From Apus apus (lineage: Eukaryota > Chordata > Aves > Apodiformes > Apodidae): a DNA stretch of 64,000 nt. The position numbers and the translations under genes are program-made. Position 1 is the stretch's first letter. Each line of letters begins with the position of its first letter. Below the pieces are notes generated by a model, which saw only the letters and a list, made by a program, of their open reading frames with translations, did not search any database and had not been told where the DNA came from. Shown in pieces: positions 1 to 15,246 of the stretch. Location of the stretch: NCBI RefSeq assembly GCF_020740795.1, contig NC_067291.1, forward strand, positions 11,846,780 through 11,910,779, written 5' to 3'.

Positions 1-3000
1 TAAAACATGTGCAGATAGCTTGGAAAATACCATATATCTCATGATTGAACTTCAAAACTCAGGCTGAAAGGTCATCTGTGGTGGCAATTAAGAGTGACAG
101 GCTTTGTATCCTGGCAGCCACAGGGAACGAGGACCTCACCAGCATTCACACAGGTCATTTGCTTCTGCTTGGTCAGTGGTATGTACCCATTTAAGGCAGA
201 AAAATATAAAATAATAGGTAATTACTAAATTCATTCTATACAAGACAAAGTTACAAAGTGAAGCCCTTACAGTTGTAGAGTCTGTGAGCAGAAGGGAGGG
301 AAGCAGAAATTGAAGAGGAAAAAAAAATGGGGAAAAAAAGTAGTGGAGAAGGGAAGATATGGAATGGTAAACCAGGCACTATAGAGAAATGTAAGCCAGA
401 AAACACACTGCTGGTCCATGCTTCCAAAAACACCTGACCTCACCCCCTCCTCCTTTTCAGTATTAATCTACTTCCTGTTAAAAAGATGGCTTGTTATATA
501 AGAAGAAAAAAATCAGGAAACTATTTAAGCACATTTTTTTCTTTCAGCCTGTGAACCATCCTGCGTGTCTCAGCAGAGTGACTCTCATCCCTTACGTTAG
601 GTATTTGCTTCTCTACCTTACCCAAGTGAAGTTTCATAATTACACTGCGTAGATTAAGTTAGGGGGGTTGGCCATAAGGGTGGATGGTGGCTTTGCTACC
701 TCATCAGCAAGCAGCATCACGACCAGGAGATAAGCAAGGAGTAACGGAGAAATAAGGAGATCCACACTAACGTGATATGAACTCTAGAGAGGGCTGGGAG
801 CGCCTTTGGAGCCAACATGTGCTGGGTCAGGATTTTCCACAAACTGGTTCACTCATCTCTACAGTTACTGTGAAGTATCTCTGACATACATGGGTTGATT
901 CAATGGTGAAAGGCTTAAAGATCAGGCTGGGCTGACATTTTTCTTTTAAGGCTCAATATAATGAAAACATTCGAAGTGTAAAGAGCTGCAGAACTGGCTA
1001 GTTTCACATGTCATGCTGATGCTGTGTGGCTTCGTAAAAGAACTGATACACTTTGACGCTCCAGGCCTGAAGCAAATACAAAGCCTAGGACTTGTGAGCA
1101 TGGTAAGAGACCGTGAAGCAGCAGCATGGAGCACCAGGTAAGATCAAATTCCTGGCTGCCTTCCATTTCCCTGTCACACTGCATGTGCTTAATAAACTGT
1201 TTTTACAGTAGTGATAGGATATGACTGCCACCTGCATGCTATGTAATATGTATACTCTGCAGTAAGAACATTTAGCAGCTGCAAGATATAACTAGTTTAA
1301 GCCTAGAATGCCTGGATGTTCTTAGGTGAGCTCACTACTTTCTAAGCTGCAAAAACGCTTAATCCATGTGTCACTTTATATTATTTTTGCAGTTAATATT
1401 GTCAGTGGGTTGACAAAGGCTCATAACCAGAGGCAGAATCTGGCCTATCATATTTGGTAGGATATAATTCATCAACTAGGGACACTACAACCTCATAAGG
1501 GCACATATTCTGCTTTGTTTTCACATCTGAATTGTGAGAAGGTGGGCCCTGTCTTGCAGAGCTGTAATTGCCAACTCTGCTACAAACGTGAACTCAGTGC
1601 TGATACACGATAACCTAGCAGATCCTAAGACCAAATTTTGGTTTAAGAACTTAAAATAACAGGCTGACAGCTTAGCAATATGTTCCTGTCTGATGCTTTT
1701 GACTGGCACTTAGATGGAAAGCTCTTTGGAGCAGGGCCATCTTTTATTTCATAATTATGCAAAGCTATGGTTGTACTAAAAATTATTTTGTTAACAATTT
1801 TTTAAACTTAGACTAACCAAACCCCGTAAGTAGCTTATATTAAGTTCTGAGACTTATTAATGCTTCTTGTATAGAAGTACCTTTCTCCTCTTTACATTCT
1901 CTTCTGCTTTCCCATTTTGGATTTGTAGTCACTTCCCTTTAATCTTCAGTTATATTACCTCATTATCATGGTTTTGTTCTGCAGAAGCAGTGGAGTCTGC
2001 TCTGCTCAAAGGCAAATCCTTATGCTGCAGTTAGCAGGGAACTCTGTATGTAGGTCTTCACTTCTTGCACATTGTGTCTTTTGCTGCTTCTCACAATAAA
2101 CCTTGCAAAGCTAAGGCTTATTATATATTAACTATATTTTTGTCTTTTACAGTCCTCCATTGCTAAATAAGAAAGCCAAGCTTCTTTCACAAATAGAGGA
2201 AGCATCTTGCTGCTTTCCAATAGGTAACCACAGATACTTCATACGTAACCATTGATTTTCTATCCAGGGATATGTAGGAAATCTTACAAAGAGCATGAGT
2301 AAGGACGCATCTAATAACATGTCAGACTTTTGCTGTTTCCACACTTGAATGCTCAGTCCAGAATACTGATCCCCACACCAGAGAACAGCCACAGTTTACA
2401 AAGTCAATATATACTGTATGAAGTAGCTGTATAGTTATGATAGTTACCACAGGGAATGAAACCTAAAATTTTTAGATGCAAGCAGAGGGCATAAGCAGGG
2501 TCTGACTTTTCTCTGAAGTAGGCTCAGCTAGAGGAAAAATATTGATTTTCACCACAGCCATCCTTCCTTCAAAAGTTATTTCATGTTTGAAAGTAATGCA
2601 TGAGGCTATAGAGGAAAGAAAAAGGATGATATTTTATCTTAATTTATAATTTTATTTTATTTACAGGATTCAGTTATTTCATGTTTTTTCTTCCTTAAAG
2701 ATAAGCAAGAAGATCTTCTTTACCTGCAATGTTTGATGCCTACTGCACTGGAGTTTATTAATTAGTATCAATGTTAGTCAGAGCAGTCATGCTGTCTTCC
2801 AAATAGGTGTTGCAGACATCAAACAAAAAAAAAGTAAAAAATAAATTAAACTTGAAACATTTAGTTTAGTTTGTTTGCATAAAGCACCCAAATGCCAACA
2901 AATTTCTCTGAACCAATGGCTAGGTCTTAAATCTGCACAGTCTGAAACCCGCTCTTCTAAATCTGTGTGCAAACTGCCAGCTTCAGTTCATGAGGTCTTC

Positions 3001-6000
3001 ACAGACTGAAATCAATTCCTTCGTTTCGAAACCCTTTGATCAATTCTGACTTTTACTAGGAGAAAGGCTGCTGGGCTTGGTGGACCACTAGTCAGATGAA
3101 GAATGAGATTGCTGTTTGGATTGGGTGTTTTTTTAAGAGAACACATGTATGCAGAAACGCAGGTGCTCTCAGGTGGAGCAAATGAAAAGTAGAAGAGGAC
3201 ACTGGGGAAGCAGATATGCAGATGACATTCTCTAAGCCCCCTGGAAAATCTGGTTTTGCCTGTGTTCCTACACTCCTTTTTTTTCAATGTGAGAAATTGA
3301 CAACTTGATATTCATGAGCATTATGAAAAAATTAAAGAAGTTCCAAAAGAGTGTGCTAGATGATTCTCATCTTATGGCAGTTTCTTGGGATAATTAACTG
3401 TTTTAGAAATGTAGCTATAGTCATTGTGTAATAAAAGCAAAATCTGACACTGTACTCAAAATATACATGCATTGGATTATATTTTGCCCATGCGAATTCT
3501 GGTATTTTTCCCATCCCCTTGGAAAAAAACCAACAAAAACACACCTTTAAAAAAAAATTTAAACATTTCTAATTGATATTCTTTTTGCTTATTCTTCTCA
3601 AGAGTTTCTGCCTGAAGCACTGATACAGTACACTCATAAAATGTATCAAGGTATCAGCATTCTCCAGTACTCCAAACGCTCCAAACACTGCTGTGTGAAC
3701 AGCTGAGAGTGCATTTTTTTACTATTTGCAACTAAAAATACTTCAGCACTTAGAAGTGCCCAACTCTGAAAGCCTTCCTTGACCAGGACATTTCTCAGAA
3801 GCTCAGTGAATTGTTAAACCTAGTAGTATTTCAGAGCCAAAATCAAAATCTCAGGCATGTACTTCGGGGGTTAAAAAAAAAAAAGCAACAAAGGCACTGT
3901 GAGAAAAAAATCCTTTTTCATTTAAAAGCAAAAAACTATGATAACAAAAAAAAAAATTCTTAAAAATACTGACTATTAGAACACAGCTCTTTCTAAGAGA
4001 CTAGTTCCTTATGCAGAAAATACCTGAATACTAACATTTACGAAAGCAAAAGCCCAAACCTGCATTCTTTGCTCATTCCAAGCTTCTGCTGACTTCATGC
4101 AAACATAGTTGCTCTAAAACTATCCTACTTTCTTATTAAAAAAAAAAAAAGGTAGAGTTTATCATCATGTAAGGAAGTATGAACCTTACTAGTACAGTGC
4201 CTATATAAAATTGCTAACAGTCACCTAGCGTAGGTAGTATGAAATACGTAACCGACGGTCATGGATGTTAACAGAAATTAAAATGTGATTTCAGTGATGG
4301 ACTTTGGCAGATTCTGCTAAAGAAGGTGGGCTGCAAACCCAGTGAGTCCAGCAGAGAGTATTAGATTAAGTAGATCTAAGGTTATTCATTCCTCAGTGGA
4401 CTCTGAAGGAAAACAGTTCTGCCTGAACTGAGTTTACCAATGTTTTCTGCCACTGATACTCAGAACACTTAATTCCCAATATTTAGAATATTGAATATTT
4501 GAATAATATTAAGTGGGTGAATAGTTTTCTGCTTCTTTAGCTGTTAATAGTAATTATTGATCCTTAGAAAAGAACATGCCAAACATAACTCTGCAGGAAT
4601 ATATATGCTGAGCCTGCCTCGCTGTCACAGTAGGCAGTACACAAATACTGATTCAGTACTTCAAGAGTAATTTAGGCATGGCAGTCTGTCCAGAAAAAAT
4701 GTCCAGAAAAAATGTCTAGATTTTCTGCTAACTATTTCATTCATTTTCTTTTCTGGAGATGAAAAAATGACTGGGGAACAAATCTTCGAATTGAACTCTT
4801 GATTCTTCAGGGAAGTTTATCACTGGTACAGTGCTGCTGCATGCACCGATAGGGCCTTAGTGTATTTTAGTTCTTGTCTACTCTGTTGTTCATTCCTCCA
4901 ACAAATCTACCTCACGCTTCTTGCTCCTGTGTTTTAAGACAAACCAAAACATGTAGATGGCCAGTGGTTTACAGTTTCTTCTCAAAACTGGCTCACAAAA
5001 TACCTGTGACTGTCTCATCCCTCAAATAATGAACAATGAAAATCCATGTCATGAAATTGGACTTTGTGGAGCTTTGTAGTGGAGGCAAAGAACTGAATTA
5101 GGAGACGAAAACAACAGTTTCATTATTAAAATAATTGGACTAATGGCTCTTCTCTTAAGATACTTAATCAAGTAATAAGATGATGTTTGTATTCCAACAT
5201 AAAATGTAAAAACCCCACTGATCTACCAGCAAAACTGATCCAGATTCACACGACAAGCAACACTGCATTCAGTTGTAGGGTAGGTTTGTGAGACTCAGTC
5301 ATTTCAATGCCACAAGGAACATCGACTATTAAGTAAGTAGTAGAACCTGGCTAATTCACATCAGTGGTTCAAAACACCAATGTCTATTACTAAAATTTGT
5401 AAATTAGTAAGTTATCAAGCAGCATGGCCCATTTTTACAATTTTCCCATGAGTGTTAATGATATTTGATGTTTTCTTAACGTCTGTTCCTGCAGGCTAGT
5501 GACTAGATGCAAAATTCAGCTTCCATCAAAAAAAGTTCTAGCCTTTATGGTTAGAGATAAAACATGAAAACATGAGCCAACTGAGCCCTAGAGTATCAAA
5601 AACCAGAAGGCAAATAAGCAGAGCCCCATATTTATTTATTTATTTTTAAAAGACCTGGCAAGCATCAAGATAATCTTTTGATATTTGATGGACCACTTTA
5701 TGCTTTTTAAACACCTGTAGTTAGCAATATTGAACTGGCACAGTATGAAACAGAAGAGCACTCCAAATATCATTGTACCAGATCCTGATTTTGCAAGTCG
5801 ATAAACACCATCCAGTGGGAGCTTACGGCACTGTGCAAGTTTGAACCTTTATTTAACAGATGCAGTTTAATATTAATTATTTATTAAAATATAGTTTAAA
5901 TATTCCCCCTCCCTTTTTTTTCCCCCCTGTATAAAATTAAAGTAATCCTTGTAATATGAAACCTGAGCAGAGTTCTCTAATTTACCACAGCACACAATTA

Positions 6001-9000
6001 GAGTTAAGCACGTGTGAAAGTGCTGAATCAGGTATTTTCTTCTGCGTGTTCTGAGAAATAGGGAGGAACAAAACATGACAAAAATAAAAGGGACAGCAAG
6101 GTCTGGAAGTGGTGAAGGCACAGTTCTTCAAAGCCTGTTACTCTTTTTATTGCACATGAGAGATTATAAAGGTCCTCAGAATCCATCCATGAACAGATTT
6201 ATGAAATATGTTTCTGTATGGAGATACCAGTTTGTGCAAATAATGAAGTAAGATTTGTAACAGATTAGGATTTCTGAGTCTTGTTGACTGAGTAGAGTAT
6301 GTCTCATTTTCCTTCAGAATCATTGCAGGAATCTCAGCTAAAACTTTACATCTGCCAGAATACAGGATTAGACAAATTGGCAGGTGGTAATAGATTCAGA
6401 AGTTAAAAGGAAGCAAACTGAGTAGCAGGATAAAATCAGGGCAAGATAATTAACATTCTGTTTATATTTTCAAAGAAGAAACAACAGGAAAGGAACAGAT
6501 GCCGGTTCAGATTTGTGGACACTCCCAGGAATTTTTTGCTTTAGGTAAAACAGCAAGAACTGCCCAGAAGCTGTGGGACTCAACTGGCCACTCTGGTGAA
6601 AGAGGTCAGATTGAACTGAGAAGCAAGAGCCATGGAATGGTGTCATTTAATACACATGGTTGCTTCCTGCACAAAATTGTTTCTCAGCTCCAGATGCACT
6701 TGTGGAAAAAAAATAATCACCAATTATAATATAAATTAAAAGTGATATCAGAGCTATTGGGAGTTTGTCTAATAAGGCAGATTTTATTCTGGCATCATAC
6801 CTTAACACACCTGAAGATGTATAGTCAGCCCAAGAGCTATAGGGAAAAGCAGAACAATCATGCAGCAATCAGTCATTTTTTAAAATACAACATGGGGCAT
6901 ATGGCAGGGAACTGAGATTACCCTGCCCAGGGTACATACTGCCAATATGGTGTTCTTCTAGGGGCTGATTCAGAAAGCAGTTTGATGGGAGGGGATTGAG
7001 TTGATATCAAAATATGTAAGGTTTTATGGACCTTACCACAGGAAGGAGAAGCAGGTATAAAATGCTGGCCCCAGTGAGTGCTATAGCAAAATTCTCAAGT
7101 ATCCAAGATGGAACGTATCATTAGTGATTTAAGTGCCCCTGCAGCTTTGCACAAGTGAAATAAGCTTCAGTTTGACCCAGCTGGGCACAGACTTGATCCA
7201 GTGACTGCTGAAAGCTTTGTAAGATTTTTTCAATAATCTCAGCGAGCTTTAAAACATACTCCCATTGAGGAACTGTGGCCTATCATCTGTAGTGACTGCA
7301 AGAACTACCTGTGTGTCTGATTTTCATTTTTACACCATTAATATTAAAATAACTTAACCAATTTGTTTAAATTACAGCAGTAGTTTTAATTAAGTTTGTA
7401 AATATATAGGAATTGTATCTGAATAACCCGTGTAGCAATTTATTACTAAAGGAGGATTGTCTCCCGTTCTAGGGAGGGAAAAAAGGTTTAGATGTCAGTG
7501 AAAGGAAATTTTTAGGCAAAATGCCTTCCAAAATTGACTCTACAGGCTCAAAAAGTGAAAATTCAACCTGTAATTTCACATAAATTTAGAGTGAAGCTCT
7601 GGACAAAAGAGTCTTTCAGCAAGACTTTCAGCAAGATGTGACAGAGACTTTGAGCAAGATGGTCTGAACACTGGGTAGAGGTGAGACATTTGCCTGGCTA
7701 AGGCACAGCCATGGAGCCTGAGAGAGATGTTCAGTTCCCATTCCTCATATCACTTTCTAGGCCAAACCCCTCAACCAGTTTGTGTCCTTAGTCCTTAGAC
7801 TAAGGATTCGTAGTCCTGGTAAAATATGGATCACATTCTCCTTTTGAATGATGAGTTAAATATCCCATCATTCTTAACATTTAGAAATGCTTTGTAATCA
7901 TTCACTGGGAGATCATCTAGAATTGCAAGATAAAGCATAATCCAAATACAAGGTAATAAAAGTCAAAGCCTTTTATGCAGTGCTAGGAATATTCAATATG
8001 ACTGGAATAAAATTGGAATAAAATTTTTGTTCCAGCCTATTTCGAGCATACATACAATGCTACTGTCCTGCCATCTCAGGTTCTTATAACAACATTAATC
8101 TACCTGCAATGGATTGTAGCACGGTGCTACCAGGCCTTCTTGTCTGAAGAGGGAACCTGTTGATATTTATACACAGGAATCTAACATAGCATTCATGGCA
8201 ACTGTTTCTTTTACATTAACAGATTTGTTCAGGCAGCAGCTGTTGCCTTGCTGTGTTGTTATCTTATGTTAGTGTTATAATACATAAAATATTTCAGGAC
8301 TGTTAGCTACAAATTCTAAGGCTTTACTGAAAATCTTTTTTAGAAAGCTGGTAATTGATTTTTAAAAGGCTTCAACTTTTCTTTTTAATTTGTTGTTTTT
8401 AACTGTTAGTATAGAATTCAAAGGGAGATTAAAAGCAAATTTAATTTGCACAATTGATCTTTCATTTATTATTTCTTTACCGTGCTCTTGCAGAGGGCCT
8501 AGATATATACAGTTTGCATATTATACTCTTCCACAATTACCATTGTGTGAGTAGACAGGGAGAAGAAGTAGGACACAGAGGGTGCATTTACATTTCCCTC
8601 CCTTAATTTTGTTAATAATTTCATCAACTTGTTTTGAGCTGCAGTGTGCATAACTCTATAGTGTCAGAAACGTTTTGTTGAAATCAAGTTTTCCTATTGG
8701 TCTAACTTGGCTACTAAATTAGAGAGATAATAATCATTCTTTCACTAACTCAGTTCTTTCTAACCAGTGACTCAGTTCCCAGGAAGCTTCCTTAAGCTCA
8801 GAAGTACTGTTTCACAGAACAGTCTATACATTATTGCTAGTTCTACCTTTCATGCATTGTTTTCCTTATGGAAAATATTTGCATCTGGTTGGTTATATAT
8901 TTACTTTCTGTTTGCTTCTGTTTTAAAGCAAAGCTAAGATAATAATAACTCCTGGTTTATCAACATGCCTTCGTTGGCTTGTCATCTTCCTTTGACTAAA

Positions 9001-9238
9001 CTTTCTGAAGGAATTTTAAAATAAAAATGGTATTGAAAAATGAAATTTCAGGGCATCATCCTACAGTGGTAGAAGTAGATTTAAAGTACATTTGCATGAC
9101 TTAAATAGGCAGTGTAAAACAGGCAGAAGATATTTCGCTCTGATAATTGGAATACAATCAGTGGAAGCCTAATTGATTTCTGAAATGAACCCTTATAATG
9201 ATTATAAATGAATTATGAACAGGTATACTGTTCATAAG

Positions 9239-9289
9239 TATATATATATATATACACACACTATACTCCATATATATATATATATGGAG
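9239..9289. repeat. (AT)n microsatellite with perfect palindrome
   Basis: Two AT runs are separated by a short ACACACACTATA-like spacer. The segment 9,266-9,289 is a perfect 24-bp palindrome, with CTCCA and TGGAG arms around an AT core, and could form a cruciform. Confidence 0.9.
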
Positions 9290-10644
9290 CTTATAAATAA
9301 ACCCTGTACCCCTCTAGATAGTTCCAACAGGCTTATCTTAGAAATCTGTGTATCAGTCAACAAGAGCAAGGGTGTGGTAACATTACATGGATAGACATGA
9401 CCTGATATTCCTGGTACTTACCGAATGTCATTCATTTATGGAAACTAAACTTCAGCACAGACAGGACTACCCTTCACATAGTGAGAAAATGCCCGATGTG
9501 CCATTCCAAAACATAAAGATGCCTTTTTAGACATCCAAGGAGACTGCAATTAACCTCCATCTCGCTGGAGGTCAGGACATCTAGAGCTCACAGAGGTACT
9601 TAGAAAGTAGTTTTCTGTTGAACCAACCTTTTGAGAAAAGTTGAAATAGTAGGTTGGTATCAGGCAGAATTGAACAGCCCTCTTTAAGTCATATTCTACT
9701 GTATGTATTTGCTGAACAAATTTCCACCGGTTTTTCTGGAATTCTATGTATTGATTTAAGTCATGCTTCAGTAAATGTTCAACATGACTTCAATGGATGA
9801 GTGAGTTACATTTATGGTTGCTCAGTTTAGTAGCAGGCAGTGCTTCTAATCCCTGTGGAGCTGCTATTAGCCATTGGTTGACCTGAAATTCACATGAATT
9901 GGCTTTAATTCAGAGCTTCTGCTCTGCAGGGTTTGCTGGTTTGGGGAGCTCTTTGTTTTAACTTTGACCAGTGGTGTAAGCCAGTTTTTCTTATTATTCT
10001 TGAGAACAGCTTTTTTAAAAAGGAGAACAGATTACTTCATAATGACTGATAGCTTGTAGAAATATTATTAAAATAAGCTTTTCTGAAGTAAATGGAATAG
10101 ACATTTTTGCCTTCAGACTTACATGGTCATACTGGAACTAACCTTTCTGTAGGACTGCTGTTTTGAAAATACTGACAAGTGTCAGGGTGAGGAACTGAGA
10201 AAAAGATATGGACAAACAAGAATGATCACTTCTTTCAATAAAAAATAACAGAAGCTTCTGTTATCACATGGATGGAGACCATGATGTCCAGCACCGGTGC
10301 TTGCTCATTTGTGTTCTTTTGTCATGGGACTCTAGAAGAAGCCAACACAGCCCTTTAGAAAAAACCACCTTTTTACACCCCTAAGCTATATTGACTTTAT
10401 CTCACCTTTGAGTTTTCTCCTCTATGAGCAAATAAATCCTGAAAGGATCATCCTAACTTTAAGTTTGCTATATGGGAATCTGAGGTAATCCAAAAGTAAA
10501 AATTATTTTGGAAGAAAAATGAGATTAAAGGAATTATTTTCCTAACGTATATAGAGTTTGCATCCTGTAACATCTTTTTAGCTTAATTACAGGCACATGT
10601 TACATCTTTTGAAATCCTTCTGTTTCTGTGGGTGTTTGTTTGTG

Positions 10645-10694
10645 GGTTTTTTTTGTGTGTGTGTGTTTTTTCCTTTTTTTTTTTTTTTTTTTCC
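10645..10694. repeat. T-rich / (GT)n low-complexity tract
   Basis: A T run, a short GT run, then about 19 consecutive T ending at 10,692. This is probably a length-variable microsatellite. It could be the A-tail of an old minus-strand insertion, but no element is recognised beside it. Confidence 0.85.
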
Positions 10695-13600
10695 TAAGCC
10701 TTGTTGACATCCTCTCTCTGTTGTAGGGACATCTGGATAGCAATCCTTTCTCTGGCCTGCGGGCATCTTATTACCCCTTTTGGATTGGTTGAGCCACATG
10801 TACAAGTTCATCTTCTCCAGTCATTTTCAGTAGATATACCCAAATTTTCAAAGCCTTTGTAGTAAGAGTTATGATTTGCTGTTCTATCTGAAGGATTGAT
10901 CACCAGTGATCTGCAGACCACTTAGTCATGATTCGTAAGTGTCTTTTAAAAAATATAACTCTTTAGCTGAGACTTGTTGCAGACCATGACTTGTCATATT
11001 TGTCTCAGACAATAAGCCATGTCTACTTACTAAAGCATTTTTCCAACCCAAAAGAACAGTGATTTATGCACCAGCTCCAGAGCCTTGTTTACAATCAAAT
11101 AACTAACAGGTCATGACTGACAAATATCCTGCTGCACTGTTAACCTTACACAAAGCTCTCTCCAGCCAAATGAGAACAACAGCAGAGATGGGAGCTGCCT
11201 GCAGTGGGATGACCTTTGGAATTGAATCGGGCCATCGGAACGAGTGATGTGGCACCTGTAACCTGTATCTTAGCTCCTGCATACTCCCAGCTGGTGTATG
11301 CAGCAGCTGAGGCAGGGCATTCTTTGCTCTTCCTCCTCCCACCTGCCAGACCTCACTCCCAATATTAACTAGGTGTCCATATCCCCAGGGCCCAGCCTGC
11401 AGTGCCCCGCTCTGCTTGTTGGGAGCTATGACACATTTGCTATTGCCTGCCTGTTTATAATCGTACTTCCTAGCACTCCTTGGATATCACAGTATTTCCT
11501 GTGCTTATTGTCTTAAGGCTTTAGCCAGAGTGGTAGGGAGGGCCAGGGTCAGCAAGAGGATGGGCAGAGAGGGAAGCAGAAAGTGCTTTCTGCATGGCCT
11601 CTAACATCAGCATGTTTTATTCCTTTCCTATGAGGCATACTCTGAGTGTCCAGACAGTGTAATTAACTTCCAAAGTTACTAGAGGGAACATTTCACATGT
11701 TTTTAATAATGACCCATAGAAACACAATGTGACCTTTTTTGGCATCACTTGGGGCCTGGCAGTCTTTCCTTTGATTAGACTGCAAAAAGGTTGAGTTTTA
11801 TATTAGAAAAATGTATTTCTGTATGTGGCTTGCAGAAAAGTATCTGAAAGCTGTGTGCAATCCTCCATAAAGAAGAGGTTTCTTTTTTTTTGTTTGCTAT
11901 ATTTAACAATGAAATAAATTTCTTCCACTTTTATGACAAGGGCAATATTGCTGTTGAGTTAAAAGTCTGAGATGTTTTCTGGGAGGATTTCTCTATGCTT
12001 TTACTGCAGCTTTCTCTATTTATCTTATTGAAAACTACAAGGTGCCAGGACAAAACTGATTTGCAAGATCTTTTAGTTTTAGGAAACCCTAGTCTGTATT
12101 CTCCACGTGTGAAAATCTCACCAGCTGGCACTACAGGGGCAGAATCTTAAAGCATTTCTTTGGGTTTCTTCTGTAGAGCATTGGTTTGTTGTGGCCTCTG
12201 CCTTTTTGCTAGCTAATCAAGGTCTACAGGGACTGAAGATGGATAAGTAGCTATTCCACTTATCGTGTACACATCCATATACAAAGATACATGGTTACTT
12301 ATCACGGAGATGGACAGGAAATAACAGTGAAGGGGAAGATCTTTACCTCATTAGCAACATTACATTTCCTATAGTGCATATTTTTCATATATTAAAAGTT
12401 AATAAGATGGTGTTAGCTTACAAGACTTAAAAAGAGATGTGATAGTAGCAAATGTGTCTAGAGGTTTGGAAAATACTACTAAGATATTTTAAAGCATGTC
12501 CAGAACTCACTCCATCATTTTCTCTATATGTCAAACAATATTACTTATTTGTGCCTTGTTTAAAGTCTTAAGGGCTGCAGCTACCATCAGAAAATTAATT
12601 TTTCATATTATATTGGTTATTACAGTTGTACTTTGAGGCTTCAGTCTCGGGATAGTAGGTTTGGTGCAATGCATTTAACAGGATAGCTTTTGCTCAAGAG
12701 ACACGGAAATGTGTCGCAATAAGACTCACAGAAGTCTTGCTGCATCCCTTTTTACAGATAAAGAGTTGATAAATTAGATTATGCACTAATTTAATAACTA
12801 AGATATAATAGAGGTGAATAAAATCTCATTGGGGAAGGCTCTGTTTATCATTCCTATAGGTATTGTGTATGTTTTGCAGTGGGCACACTGTCAACCAAAG
12901 CTAAGTTTAACACACACATAAAAGGTACTTTGTTGGCATCTTTTCCATGCCATTATATCAAAATTGCTGTAGCTCAGCTGCCATGACTTCAAATTGCTTC
13001 TCCAATACATGAACAAAGTACTGCTTGTAAGAACAGATAAGAACCAAGAATATATTTGGCACTGTATAAATAATATTTTCATCCTCTTATAAATAACCCT
13101 CTTGCATTCTTCTCTCAAGTTTACACACATACCTGGATGGGGTTCTGTTTAAATTACATTTTTTTCTCCGTTGTTTAGAGAAAATATATAGAGAGGAGAA
13201 CTTTTCAATTAACTGCACATACTCTAAGAGTTATAAAGGTCAGTCAATTCTCGGGAAGCTTTGGAACTCTTGTAAAATGCTTCCATGTGTCTATATATCT
13301 GAAAATATGAAGCAAAAAAAAAAGAGAATAACAATGATATTGAGAAAGAGGATCACTCAGAGGGTAAAAATATAATCAAAGTAACAAACATCCTCTCAAG
13401 TCTAGTGTAGTGGACTCACAGCCTGAAGTAAAACATTGACTACAGTGCAGTCTCCCTCTGTGCCAAAGGGGGTAATTCTTTGGAAAGTTTTTTAGGAAAA
13501 TCCAGCAAGGTGCACTGCCCTTTGTGTTATATTCAGTCTGATCAGCTGATGCTATTTATTTTTTTTAGCTCTTATCATTAAACACACTTCTTAAAACTAG

Positions 13601-15230
13601 CTAGACTATGCTCTGCACAGCATTCAACTGTCCAGTAAGTAGCTGTAATTGCTGTGAGGGTGGAGATGACCATATTCTCCTGCCTTTATTGCATAGAACA
13701 TTGAGTAGAGACCAAGTTTTATTTCTAGTTATGTGGGAGATTTGAGGTAGCTGAGCATGGAGGCAAAAGAGCCAATTTTTGCTAAACTTCAGCAGACAGA
13801 TTAAGTCCTCTGATCAGATTTCTGGTGAGATTTAAGGTATTTATTGTAGCCTGTAGTGATGCTACCTTCACTGCTTTGCAATAAATCTAGAAACCTTTGA
13901 TTATACTGCAATGTTTTAATACTGAACAGGCATCAGCACTAAACAGATTTACTGAAAAAGGCTTTCTTATGTAATACCCATCAAGTTTACAAAGACTAGC
14001 TTAACCTTCTCTCCTTAGTGTTGACATTATATCTTGCCTTATTTTTCCACAGTTCAGTGGAAGTTATGCTCACAGCAGAATGCAGGCTCTTTCTGTGTGT
14101 CAGTTTTGAAACATTTTCAGTAGGCAGTTTGAGTCCTGAGAATAGGAGATATGGGCTCACTGCCAGAGTAGTTTTACACAAATACAAACCCTTTATTGTG
14201 TTACTTTCCTTTGTTTTTTATTATTTTTTATTACTGTATTTCTGATGACTGTATTTGGTCAGGAGTAGTTGGATGCAGAATGTAAAATGCAGAAAGTAGT
14301 TGGAATTTTATTTTATTTTATTACCAAGTTTGCTTGATAACATTTGCTGTAAATCACTATGTTTTAAAGCTCCAAGAGAATACAGTTGATTAGATGTGTG
14401 TTTTCTGCCTTATACAACAGATCCGCTGCTTTTTTCAGGTAAGTGAACTATTATATATTCCCTTTCTCTTCCCTTACCAATATCCCTTAATTAATAAGGA
14501 GAACCAGCCATCTATCTGCATGAGGCTTGTTTTGAAATCAGTGCATAGATATGTCCATGGAAAATACGTATCTAGTTACCAGGATTTATCCACTGAGAGA
14601 GCATAGATAGGTCTAATAATGTATTTGAAACAGGGTTTTCTTACTATGCTGAAAAAAAATTCCTCAGACTCAAAGATAAATCAAAAGCAAGTGGCACCCT
14701 GGTGGACCAGACAGCCCATTGGCAGCCCAGTCACATGAGAGCCTCAGAGGTCACTGCCTCAGTATCAGCAGAGCTGTTTGTAGAGCTCACTGTGGAGTTT
14801 CACATCACAGCTAAATCAGAATACTTCATAATCTGGCACCCAAATTTCACATGTTGGCAGCCTCAGTCCTTATGTGAGCCTTCCTTTCCCTGCACTGGAA
14901 GCTTTGAGTTGTAAAACATGGATACACATTCCTATGTTTAACAACTCCAAAAAAAATTAATTTAGAACCAACACTAAGAGGCTATTATTCTAACTGAGCT
15001 GATGTATAGGTAGGTGAATGTTATTGCAAAAAAAAGGTATGATGTCCTCCCTGCAGATACTCTGAAATGAGGAGGAGGGATTAACTGTGGTGAAATCTTT
15101 ATTAGTTCTGTGCTCTTACTTCCAGTCTATGGTACAACTAGGGCCATTACAGAATTTTCTTCAGAAGCCAACATTTTTAGATCGTTAACTGTTTTTGAGT
15201 GAAGTATCTGCTTTGCATGAATTTGATTTC

Positions 15231-15246
15231 TTTTTTTTTTTTTTTT
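15231..15246. repeat. Poly-T tract (16 T)
   Basis: This is a homopolymer in intergenic DNA with no element recognised next to it. Confidence 0.9.
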
